A stretch of DNA of 64,000 nucleotides from Aliiroseovarius sp. M344 (lineage in GTDB: Bacteria; Pseudomonadota; Alphaproteobacteria; Rhodobacterales; Rhodobacteraceae). Below the pieces are notes generated by a model. That model was not told the origin of the DNA, ran no database searches, and saw nothing but the letters and a program-made list of their open reading frames with translations. Below, piece after piece: positions 56,328 through 64,000 of the stretch (its first letter is position 1; each line of letters begins with the position of its first letter). The DNA is taken from assembly GCF_025140835.1 (NCBI RefSeq), contig NZ_CP081153.1, positions 3,071,001 through 3,135,000 of the forward strand, read 5' to 3'. Both the position numbers and the translations under genes were made by a program.

Positions 56328-58217
56328 ATGCCCGATGGGAACTCTCGCCCGCCCGACCAACGCCCGCCGGCGCCAAGTTGGCTTTTGCCAGCCCTGTTCG
56401 TAATGATGGCGGTGTCGTTACTGGGTGTGTTGGGGAACTTAACCCCACAATCATCACAAACCACCGTGCCCTATAGCACCATCAAATCGATGATCGTTTC
56501 GGGTGACGTGACCTCAGCAGTGCTGAAGGAGCACGCAATCATAGTATCCAACAACGCACAACCGGCAGAGCAATTCCACGCAGTCGTACCAACACAAAGC
56601 GATCCATCGTTGCTGGATCTGCTGGAACAGCACGAGGTGCAAATCACAGCGGAGGCCCCGACCGGCACCTCTGTTCTAACCTTTTTGTTGCCGTGGTTGC
56701 TGATCCTTGGGTTTTACTTCTGGATGCAGCGCCGGATGATGGGAAACTTGCCCGGTGGGTTTGGCGGCGGTGCCTCTGGTGGACTGTTGGGCGGTCGGTT
56801 CGCAAAACCAAGCGAAACCCGGCAAAAGGTGACGTTTGACGACGTCGCCGGACAGGAGCAAGCCAAACGCGAAGTGGCTGAACTGGTCGAATTTCTGCGG
56901 AACCCCGAACAGTTTCAACAGGTTGGCGCCGAAGTGCCGCACGGTGTCTTGTTGGTTGGGCCGCCTGGCACCGGTAAAACGCTGCTTGCAAAGGCGTTGG
57001 CCGGCGAGGCAGAGGTGCCATTCTTTTCTACATCCGGCTCAGAGTTCATTGAGATTTTCGTCGGTGTCGGCGCGGGTCGGGTGCGAAAAATGTTCGAGAA
57101 CGCCCGCAAGGCTGCACCGGCGATTATTTTCATCGACGAACTGGACAGCATCGGACGCACCCGTGGCACCGGATTGGGTGGCGGCCACGACGAACGAGAA
57201 CAGACATTGAACCAAATTCTGGCGGAGCTTGACGGTTTTGCAGATCGCGAAGCTGTTGTGGTTCTGGCAGCGACCAACCGGCCCGACGTGCTTGACCCGG
57301 CACTGCTAAGACCCGGGCGGTTTGATCGCCACGTCACCCTTAACCTTCCCGACAAGACCGCTCGCCGCGCTATCTTGGACATTCACGCGCGCAACCTCCC
57401 TTTGCAGGACACTGGTGATCTGGACTCGATGGCGGCAGGGACCCCCGGCTTTTCTGGCGCTGATCTCAAGAACCTATTGAACGAAGCAGCGATTACTGCA
57501 GCGCGCCGTCACGGGTCGCTGATCACGCGCGATGACTTGGACGAGGCGCGCGACAAGGTAATGATGGGCACCGTGCGCACGCTCGCAATACGACCCGATG
57601 AGAAACACCGCCTTGCGGTTCATGAAGCTGGGCACACGGCTGCAGCATTCTATACACCCAAAGTCGATCCCCTGTATAAAGTTACAATTATTCCGCGCGG
57701 TCAGGCACTTGGCGGTACACATATGCTGGCCGAAACCGAACGGCACACCTTGGACGAGGACTTTCTGCGGGGTCAGTTGATCACTCTTCTGGCCGGACGT
57801 GCCGCAGAAAAACTGTTGCTGGGAACTGTCAGTTCCGGCGCTGATGACGACATTCGGCGGGCGACGGACATGGCACGGTCGATGGTGGCACGTTGGGGGA
57901 TGACTGACGAACTCGGCCCCGTCAATCTACGTGAAAGCGAAGACCACCCCTTCCTCGGGCAGTCCATTGCCCAGCCACGCGGTCACGCTGATGCAACCGC
58001 CGCGCATGTCGATGAGGCCGTGATTGCTTTGCTAAAAAACGCCGAAGCTCAGGCGACAGACGTGCTGCGGAAACACAAGGACCAGATCAGCCACCTGATC
58101 GAGCGTCTCGAGGTCGAAGAAACGCTGGACTTCGACGGAATCCGACAGTGCCTTGATCCCGACAGCAAAGTGACCCAGCTGACGCGTGGTCTTGACAGAA
58201 TCCCACCCGTAAAGTGA
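56328..58217 (+). CDS. ftsH: FtsH-type membrane ATP-dependent zinc metalloprotease
   Basis: A 629-residue AAA protease. Two membrane segments (about 18-38 and 122-142) enclose a short periplasmic domain. Walker A GPPGTGKT is at 211-218, Walker B is IIFIDELDSIG, and the second region of homology ends RPGRFDRHV. The zinc motif HEAGH is at 432-436. A Gly-rich stretch GGFGGGASGGLLGG follows the second helix. The sequence differs from housekeeping FtsH in its proline-rich N-terminus, and the stress-island context suggests an additional, conditionally used copy. AGAAGG precedes the ATG. Confidence 0.92.
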   Translation: MPDGNSRPPDQRPPAPSWLLPALFVMMAVSLLGVLGNLTPQSSQTTVPYSTIKSMIVSGDVTSAVLKEHAIIVSNNAQPAEQFHAVVPTQSDPSLLDLLEQHEVQITAEAPTGTSVLTFLLPWLLILGFYFWMQRRMMGNLPGGFGGGASGGLLGGRFAKPSETRQKVTFDDVAGQEQAKREVAELVEFLRNPEQFQQVGAEVPHGVLLVGPPGTGKTLLAKALAGEAEVPFFSTSGSEFIEIFVGVGAGRVRKMFENARKAAPAIIFIDELDSIGRTRGTGLGGGHDEREQTLNQILAELDGFADREAVVVLAATNRPDVLDPALLRPGRFDRHVTLNLPDKTARRAILDIHARNLPLQDTGDLDSMAAGTPGFSGADLKNLLNEAAITAARRHGSLITRDDLDEARDKVMMGTVRTLAIRPDEKHRLAVHEAGHTAAAFYTPKVDPLYKVTIIPRGQALGGTHMLAETERHTLDEDFLRGQLITLLAGRAAEKLLLGTVSSGADDDIRRATDMARSMVARWGMTDELGPVNLRESEDHPFLGQSIAQPRGHADATAAHVDEAVIALLKNAEAQATDVLRKHKDQISHLIERLEVEETLDFDGIRQCLDPDSKVTQLTRGLDRIPPVK

Positions 58218-58282
58218 TGCAGCCTGTTGCAGCAGCGGTCGACAGCTTGGCTCTCTGTTTGCTTCCGTCGGTGTTGCCGCCG

Positions 58283-58945
58283 TCAGGCAGGTCTTTCAGC
58301 CTGACCAACTTCGTCCTGCAGCCGAAGCAACGCAATGACCTCTTTATCGGATACTTGCGGAAAATTTGTGTAAGCGGCCCCTACTGCGCCATATGGAAGA
58401 TGCGGGGCTGGGCAAATGATCTGGTCGACCATAGCGCGGAGTTCAGCCAGCACATCTTCACTTGCAACTGGCACAGCAAGGATGATCCGGTCGGGTTGAC
58501 GCGCCTTGACCGCTTTCAGCGCCGCCAACGCGGTGGCTCCCGTTGCAATCCCGTCATCCACCACGATTGCCGTTCTGCCGATCAGAGACACAGGCGCCTT
58601 ACCCCCAAGATAAAGGTCGCGACGGCGGTCGATTTCTTCAACCTGGGTTGCCGCAAGATTTTGCACATCTTGAGGCGTCAGACCAAGCATGCGACGGACG
58701 CGATCATTCACTGTAAGCTCGTGTGCGCCTGTCACCGCACCAAGCGCAAGCTCTGGATTTTGTGGTGACGGGACCTTGCGGACGAGGATCAGATCAAGCG
58801 GTGCGTTCAGGGCCTTGGCAATGACATCACCAATTGGCACCCCACCGCGCGGCAGGGCCAAGATAACAGCCTTGCCCGGCTCGATCTCTGGCAGCGTGGC
58901 AAGTAATTTGTGAGCGGCATCAACGCGGTCTTGGTAAAGCGCCAT
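58283..58945 (-). CDS. Phosphoribosyltransferase-family protein
   Basis: A 220-residue type I PRTase-fold protein. The PRPP-binding motif is VVDDGIATGATALAALKA (about 127-144), preceded by the LPRGGVPIGDVIA loop near residue 32 and DLILVRKV. Substrate unknown; relatives in stress or dormancy clusters are often annotated simply as phosphoribosyltransferase. GGAGGAATACC precedes the ATG. It starts 12 bases after the stop of the large kinase gene, so the two form an operon. It is convergent with ftsH. Confidence 0.85.
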   Translation of the reverse strand: MALYQDRVDAAHKLLATLPEIEPGKAVILALPRGGVPIGDVIAKALNAPLDLILVRKVPSPQNPELALGAVTGAHELTVNDRVRRMLGLTPQDVQNLAATQVEEIDRRRDLYLGGKAPVSLIGRTAIVVDDGIATGATALAALKAVKARQPDRIILAVPVASEDVLAELRAMVDQIICPAPHLPYGAVGAAYTNFPQVSDKEVIALLRLQDEVGQAERPA

Positions 58946-58957
58946 GGTATTCCTCCA

Positions 58958-61849
58958 TTATCGCTTCGGCTCTTTCAACAGACTGTGCAACGCTTCGGCA
59001 AGGTCTCGAATACCATACGGTTTGCGCAGCACTATCGGCTTCATTCCTGATGTTCCTATCGGTGTCGTCTCGGCCCCTCGGCCATATCCAGTTGCCAATA
59101 GAACCTTTAAATTTGGATTGATCCGCAGCGCTTGATCGCAAACCTCAGGGCCGGTCATGCCACCCGGCATAACCACATCCGACAGCAGAAGCTCAATTCC
59201 CGCAGTCGACTTGATTATGTCGATCGCGCTCGGTCCATCCTCGGCAGTCAGCACCTGATACCCCAGCTTTTCCAGACGATTGGCGGTCAATCTGCGCACG
59301 CGAGCATCGTCTTCAACCACAAGCACAGTCTCTTGATTGGCCGCGCTAGGAGCAAGGACGTCAGGTTCAGTTTGCTTATCTGTCGCACGCGTGGACGCTG
59401 GTAAATAGAGGGTGAGCGTCGTCCCCCTACCTTCTTCGCTGTAAACCGTGACATGCCCTTCAGATTGCTTGACGAAACCATAGACCATGCTCAACCCCAG
59501 CCCAGAACCTGCGCTTGGGCCTTTCGTTGTGAAAAATGGCTCGAACACATGCTCGACTACTTCCGGAGGCATTCCAGCACCTGAGTCAGTGACCAAAAGC
59601 GCCACATAAGCCCCGGCCGTTACATCCACCTCTGCGGCAGCATAATCTTTGTCCAGGTTAACATTTGCCGTCTCAATGGTTAGCTTGCCGCCATCTGGCA
59701 TTGCGTCGCGGGCATTGATCGTCAGGTTCAGCAGCGCGCTTTCGATCTGACCGGGATCGGCCAGCGTCAGATCAAGGTCCTCTGCCAGGTTTAAGTCGAT
59801 GTCGATGTGTTCGCCCAGGGTGCGCTTCAGCAAGGGGTACATGCTGTCTACAAGATCATTCAAGGACACATATTCCGGTTCCAGCGCCTGACTTTTTGAA
59901 AACGCCAACAACTTGCTGGTCAACGTCGCACCCAAGGTTGACGCCTCCAATGCTTCGTTCAAAAGCGAGCGGCGTTTCTTATCGGTCAGCTGCAACTCCA
60001 GAAGCTCCAGATTGCCAATCACCACCGTCAACAGGTTGTTAAAATCATGCGCCAAACCGCCGGTCAGCTGACCGACAGCCTCCATCTTCTGGGCGCGTTC
60101 CAGCTCGCTGCGACGTTTCCGTTCTTCTGACAGGTCATGCAAAATTCCAAGGAAATTGCGTTCCCCACCCATTTCCATTTCTGACACGCTCAGGCGGAGC
60201 GGCACGATCGAGCCATCCTTGCGTTTGCCGTTAACTTCGCGGTTAGTGCCGATGATGCGCTGCACCCCGGTTTCCAGGTATCGCGCGATATAAGTGTCAT
60301 GCCGATCCTGGTCAGGGCTCGGCATCAATAGTTTGACATTCTCGCCGATCACCTCTGCCGCGCTATAGCCGAACAACCTCTCTGCTGACGGGCTGAAGCG
60401 ACGCACCTTTCCGGTCTGGTCAATCGTGATAATGGCCTCAGGTACCGCGTTGACAATAGCGCTCAAACGGGACTCCCGGAACTGAAGCTCCCGCTGCGTC
60501 TGGTTTTGATCTGTCACATCCTCCATTGCCAACAGTACAAGGGTCTTGCCGCCAACAGTCTGGCGAAGTTTTCGTGCTTGAATATCAAGATCGCGGCTTT
60601 TTTTGCCTGCCGTATTCACCCTAGCCGTCACCCTATCAAGTGTGGCGTCTTGTGTTAGAACCCCGTCGATCAAAGAGCGAAGCGCCGGAACGTCCCACTG
60701 CCCACCTTGCACCTTGAAAAAATTCTCCCCGATCAGCTCGTCGGCTGAGATCGAGAAAACTTCTCGATAGGACCGACTGACCCGGACGATCCGCATGTCC
60801 TCCCCGATCACAAGCAATGGCGCACGCACAGTGTCGATGATGTCGTCGGCAAACGTCTGTGCCTCTTGATTGTGTTGCTGCAGTTTCTTGAGGTCGGTTA
60901 CATCCGAATACGTGACAACGACGCCGTTGAACTCGCCGTCTTGCGTGCGATAGGGCAGAATGCGCCGGATGAACCATCGACCTTCCCTGCTTTGGACTTC
61001 CAGATCGAGCGCCACCTGTGTTTCAAGTACGCTTGCGGCATCGCTGGCGAAATTCTGATCGTCGATTTTTCCGGCGATGTCGCTGAACGGGCGGCCGACA
61101 TCGCTGTTGATCAGGTTGAACAACGCGCGCGTGGCAGGCGTAAACCGTAATATGTTCAACTGGCGGTCAAGAAACACTGTCGCAATGCCAGAACTGGACA
61201 ACAGATTGTTCAGGTCGTCCGAAGCACGGCGTTCGTCCTCGATCTTCTGCTGCAGTTGCGTTTTAAGCGCCGTCAACTTCTCCTTCGACGCCTCCATCTC
61301 TTCGTTGGCGGCTTCGCGCATACGCGCACTGCCGCTGGTTCCATCGCTGCCGGTGCCCGACAGTATGACCGCAATGCCTGGATGGGTTCCATCCTGCGCC
61401 AGCGATTCCAAAAAGCAATCAATCGGCAACCGTAACCTCTGTTCGTCAGTCGGGTCCGTCAGTTTCAGCTTGCCGTCATTGATCTGTAAAAACCGGTTCG
61501 GAGGAATCACGTAAACCTGATCCGGCTTTAGCTTTTCCTGATCCCGCACCAAGAACACAGGCATGTCAGTGTGTTCCTGCAACAGATCAGCCATCAGGCT
61601 TTCGTGGTCGGGATCGCCATGATGAACCAGTACGAACGACATGCCGCTGTCTGATGGCATCGCGTCAAGGAACTCGGAATATGCTTTCAACCCACCGGCC
61701 GCAGCCCCAAGGCAAACCACCGGAAACGCACCACGAACAGGTGTCGTGCGTCGCGTTGGCTTGACCCTGCCATTGTTACCTGGCTCGGCAGACTTCGAAC
61801 CGGTATTGCCCCATTGTCGGGCCTTAGGTGCCGTCGGTTTTTTAACCAT
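58958..61849 (-). CDS. Large hybrid histidine kinase: CheB remnant, three PAS domains (one FixL-like), kinase, receiver
   Basis: A 963-residue protein. Residues about 40-172 are a CheB methylesterase-like region: GAAAGGLKAY replaces the usual GASAGG, so the catalytic Ser is Ala50; His77 and Asp169 (SGTGSDG) remain. The domain stops right there. The next residues, ANEEMEASKEKL (181-192), are the coiled-coil normally found after CheR in CheB-CheR-PAS fusions, so the end of CheB and all of CheR are missing. PAS domains lie at about 213-320, 335-450 and 460-575. The third has the FixL pattern RHDTYIARY (His517, Arg523) and TNREV (Arg537). HisKA His601, HATPase and a C-terminal receiver follow. 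ATG 61849 has GGAAG upstream. Confidence 0.87.
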   Translation of the reverse strand: MVKKPTAPKARQWGNTGSKSAEPGNNGRVKPTRRTTPVRGAFPVVCLGAAAGGLKAYSEFLDAMPSDSGMSFVLVHHGDPDHESLMADLLQEHTDMPVFLVRDQEKLKPDQVYVIPPNRFLQINDGKLKLTDPTDEQRLRLPIDCFLESLAQDGTHPGIAVILSGTGSDGTSGSARMREAANEEMEASKEKLTALKTQLQQKIEDERRASDDLNNLLSSSGIATVFLDRQLNILRFTPATRALFNLINSDVGRPFSDIAGKIDDQNFASDAASVLETQVALDLEVQSREGRWFIRRILPYRTQDGEFNGVVVTYSDVTDLKKLQQHNQEAQTFADDIIDTVRAPLLVIGEDMRIVRVSRSYREVFSISADELIGENFFKVQGGQWDVPALRSLIDGVLTQDATLDRVTARVNTAGKKSRDLDIQARKLRQTVGGKTLVLLAMEDVTDQNQTQRELQFRESRLSAIVNAVPEAIITIDQTGKVRRFSPSAERLFGYSAAEVIGENVKLLMPSPDQDRHDTYIARYLETGVQRIIGTNREVNGKRKDGSIVPLRLSVSEMEMGGERNFLGILHDLSEERKRRSELERAQKMEAVGQLTGGLAHDFNNLLTVVIGNLELLELQLTDKKRRSLLNEALEASTLGATLTSKLLAFSKSQALEPEYVSLNDLVDSMYPLLKRTLGEHIDIDLNLAEDLDLTLADPGQIESALLNLTINARDAMPDGGKLTIETANVNLDKDYAAAEVDVTAGAYVALLVTDSGAGMPPEVVEHVFEPFFTTKGPSAGSGLGLSMVYGFVKQSEGHVTVYSEEGRGTTLTLYLPASTRATDKQTEPDVLAPSAANQETVLVVEDDARVRRLTANRLEKLGYQVLTAEDGPSAIDIIKSTAGIELLLSDVVMPGGMTGPEVCDQALRINPNLKVLLATGYGRGAETTPIGTSGMKPIVLRKPYGIRDLAEALHSLLKEPKR

Positions 61850-62327
61850 AAACTTCCATTTTCTCACTTAAAAACGGTCCGCTTTCACGGCCTGCTTTTG
61901 CCAAGCGAACCACTTAGCATCGTAACGCAATTTTTCGGTAGGGGTCTTGACCTCGCTCAAAATCCGGCGACGGGTCGGATTTCCTCAACATCCTATAAAC
62001 GCTTTCTTTAATGAACAGGCGCCGCCCTTGCATGCCCAGACCAACTGGGAATAGCTTGGACCCGGCGGCCTGGGCGAGCAGCAGAACCTGGATGTGATGC
62101 TAAGCGGCGGACAAATCTGAAATGATGGCGCACACCACCAGCCCTGTTTCCACCCAGATTGCCATAGGAGTACAAACACACATAATACCTGTGGCAAATT
62201 GAGCATTGATCCTTGCTGTCATCTTTCGCAGATACAAAAGTGGCATGAATCGCAGTGCTTGCAAAATTCGTGAAGCATTTCGCTGCGAGGATCGCCCAAA
62301 CGCTTCGGAACCGGAAAGGCGCGGGAC
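61850..62327. other. Non-coding interval between the kinase and phaC genes
   Basis: A 478-base divergent region. At 61947-61960 TTGACctcgCTCAA is a one-mismatch FNR/FixK-like box about 98 bases before the kinase start. An imperfect inverted repeat ATCCG...CGGAT lies at about 61962-61980. Near phaC, GCAGTGCTTGCAAAA (about 62253-62267) has the GCA-rich look of PhaR-binding sequences, but no exact CTGC-N-GCAG pair is present. Small open frames here show no family likeness. It presumably holds the promoters of both genes. Confidence 0.5.
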
Positions 62328-63950
62328 ATGTCCAAAGATTTCTTCAAGCTGCTAGAGGCTATGAACAAAAACGACCGCTCCGCCTTTGCGGATTGGGCCA
62401 ATACCATGCTCAAATACCAAAGCGACATGGCGAAACTTTGGATGGGCACCGCGCTGCACGGCGAGGCCGCCGCACCAGAAACCCGCGATCGCCGTTTCGG
62501 GGCCGAGGCATGGGGCGAAGGGATTTTCCCTATTCTGCGCCATTCCTATGAACTGACCGCGAAAGCCATGGTCGACATGGCGGACAAAGCTGGTTTGCCT
62601 GATCAAGAACAAGAGAAGCTTAGCTTCTATGCCCGCATCGCGGCTGACAACATGGCACCGACCAATTTTCTGCTGACCAATCCCGAAGCACAGCAACTTG
62701 CCAAGGAAACCGGCGGGCAAAGCCTGATCGATGGCTATCAGAACCTGCTGGCTGATCTTGAGAAGGGCTATATCTCGACCACTGACGAAGAAGCGTTCGA
62801 GGTTGGCAAGAACCTTGCCACGACACCCGGCGCGGTAATCTACCGCAACGAATTGATCGAGCTGATCCAGTACGAGCCGATGGTGGCCAAAACGCGCAAA
62901 GCGCCGATCCTGATCGTGCCGCCCTGCGTCAACAAGTTCTATATTTTTGACTTGAACGAGAAGAAGTCGATGATCCGGTATCTGCTGGAACAGGGGCAGT
63001 CCGTTTACACCATTGCTTGGCGCAACCCGGGGCCTGAAATGGGAGATCACAGTTGGGATGACTACATTGCCGACGGGATATTCGAGGCGGTGAAAGTCAC
63101 GTCGTCGGTCAGCAAATCCAATGCAATCGACATTTTGGGCTGGTGTAATGGTGGCACGATGTTGACGGCGGCGCTGGCCGTTATGCCAAAGGCCTTGAAG
63201 GCCAAACTGGGCACGGCGACATTCCTGTCATCGCTGATCGACTTCTCCGATCCGGGCCAGATCAAGGTGTTCATCGATCAGCCGCAAGTCGACGTGTACA
63301 ATCAACGTCTGAAAGCTGAAAAACTCGCGCCGGGCCGCGATATTGCCAACGCGATGGCAATGCTGCATGTGAACGAGTCAATCTGGAACTTCGTCGTTTC
63401 GAATTACCTGATGGGCAAAAGCCCCGCCCCGTTCGATGTGCTGTACTGGAACGCCGATACTTCGAACCTGCCGGCCAAATGGTACAGCTATTTCGTCGAA
63501 GAAATGTATATGGCGAACAAGCTGAAAGAGCCTGGCGCGCTGACCTTGTGCGGCACTCCGGTTGATACGCGCAACATTGACCTGCCGTGCTATTTCCTGG
63601 CCGCCGATGGCGACCATATTGTGCCTTGGAAAACCTCTTTCACAGCGACCGAGCTTGTGTCCGGCCCGACCGAGTTTGTGCTGACCACCGGCGGCCACGT
63701 GTCGGGCACCGTGATCAACCATCCGGTAAAGACGCGTCGCAAATTCTGGACAGGCGGCAAGACCGGTGGGGATGCCGACAGCTGGCACGAGACGGCCAAG
63801 TTGACCGATGGCAGCTGGTGGCCGCACTGGCTGGAATGGCTCGATACCAACAACGCCGCAGAACGAGGGCCAAAACCGAAGGTGCTGGGCAACAAAACCT
63901 ATGCCCCGACGGACCGCGCACCCGGCACCTATGTGCTGGAGGGGACGTAA
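62328..63950 (+). CDS. phaC: Class I poly(3-hydroxyalkanoate) synthase
   Basis: A 540-residue enzyme that polymerises 3-hydroxyacyl-CoA into storage polyester on granules. The lipase-like box GWCNGG has catalytic Cys273; the aspartate is in AADGDHIVPW and the histidine in TTGGHVSG. The N-terminal region (MSKDFFKLLEAMNKNDRSAF) is shorter than in many class I enzymes of about 590 residues. The alpha/beta-hydrolase core begins near 190 (KAPILIVPPCVNKFYIFDLN). It is followed 3 bases later by another gene on the same strand, so it starts an operon. Its place in the island links acetyl-CoA use with PHB storage. Confidence 0.93.
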   Translation: MSKDFFKLLEAMNKNDRSAFADWANTMLKYQSDMAKLWMGTALHGEAAAPETRDRRFGAEAWGEGIFPILRHSYELTAKAMVDMADKAGLPDQEQEKLSFYARIAADNMAPTNFLLTNPEAQQLAKETGGQSLIDGYQNLLADLEKGYISTTDEEAFEVGKNLATTPGAVIYRNELIELIQYEPMVAKTRKAPILIVPPCVNKFYIFDLNEKKSMIRYLLEQGQSVYTIAWRNPGPEMGDHSWDDYIADGIFEAVKVTSSVSKSNAIDILGWCNGGTMLTAALAVMPKALKAKLGTATFLSSLIDFSDPGQIKVFIDQPQVDVYNQRLKAEKLAPGRDIANAMAMLHVNESIWNFVVSNYLMGKSPAPFDVLYWNADTSNLPAKWYSYFVEEMYMANKLKEPGALTLCGTPVDTRNIDLPCYFLAADGDHIVPWKTSFTATELVSGPTEFVLTTGGHVSGTVINHPVKTRRKFWTGGKTGGDADSWHETAKLTDGSWWPHWLEWLDTNNAAERGPKPKVLGNKTYAPTDRAPGTYVLEGT

Positions 63951-63953
63951 CGC

Positions 63954-64000
63954 ATGAAAGACCTGAACACCAGAAACCCGCATGCGGAAATCTCTTTCAA
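63954..64000 (+). CDS. Start of an unidentified gene downstream of phaC (partial)
   Basis: An ATG at 63954, preceded by GGAGGGG seven or more bases upstream in the end of phaC, opens a frame reading MKDLNTRNPHAEISF to the window end. Only 15 residues are visible, too few to name it. A phasin or another PHA-related protein would fit the position. Confidence 0.55.
   Translation, partial: MKDLNTRNPHAEISF

Noticed and set aside
61985..62206. Minus-strand frame of 73 residues between the kinase and phaC
   Set aside because: Cys/Trp-rich translation with no family and no ribosome binding site.

Overview
The window reads as chromosomal DNA of an alphaproteobacterium, most likely Rhodobacteraceae (Roseobacter/Rhodobacter type). 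The reasons are moderately high G+C coding sequence, many ATGA/GTGA-coupled operons, a Rhodobacter-style sorbitol/mannitol operon, a group 2 Mrp antiporter with fused MrpA-MrpB, a class I PHA synthase, and a FixK/FixL-like oxygen-sensing gene set. This placement is inferred from gene content only. I saw no rRNA, tRNA, CRISPR array, intact insertion sequence or prophage.

Layout. 1-3.4 kb (+): 3' part of a glycerol ABC importer operon (end of glpS, then glpT, glpP, glpQ and a DUF2160 membrane protein), closed by a strong hairpin; no binding-protein gene follows. 3.5-5 kb (-): a BlaI/MecI-type repressor and an M56 membrane metallopeptidase. 5.3-7.1 kb: a scar made of a frameshifted, truncated coxM-like pseudogene, an A+T-richer methyltransferase gene and a featureless stretch. 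7.2-17.8 kb (-): a polyol operon headed by a LacI-type regulator (smoE-smoF-smoG-smoK-smoS-mtlK-xylB-fructokinase-frcK-like). It would import sorbitol, mannitol or arabitol, oxidise them to ketoses and phosphorylate the products. 18-27 kb (+): mrpA'CDEFG Na+(K+)/H+ antiporter, then a P-type ATPase resembling the Na,K-ATPase subclass. 27.2-32.2 kb (+): a BMP-family nucleoside ABC importer.

32.2-64 kb looks like one large low-oxygen/energy-stress island. It holds a Ca-type P-type ATPase, PEP synthase, a FixK-like Crp/Fnr regulator, an OmpR-type response regulator, a hybrid kinase with a FixL-like haem-PAS signature, a VIT1/CCC1 transporter, a cytochrome c, a secreted HELRH protein, an operon of DUF2267 / acyl-CoA ligase / fused E1 / E2 / ACP, a ZIP transporter, an SLC13-type transporter, a Lon-like protease with a USP-like partner, a second-type FtsH, a phosphoribosyltransferase, a large kinase with a dead CheB remnant and a second FixL-like PAS, and phaC. 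Two perfect FNR/FixK boxes (TTGATnnnnATCAA), one perfect TTGACnnnnGTCAA box and several near matches lie in the intergenic regions of this island. The simplest reading is that the FixL-like kinases and the FixK-like protein switch on a set of genes for acetyl/PEP/PHB carbon handling, ion homeostasis and proteolysis when oxygen falls. This resembles low-oxygen-activated loci known in other proteobacteria.

The most notable candidates for new biology are the translationally coupled acyl-CoA ligase/E1/E2/ACP module without an E3 gene, and the hybrid kinase that has lost CheR and half of CheB while keeping its sensory and kinase domains.
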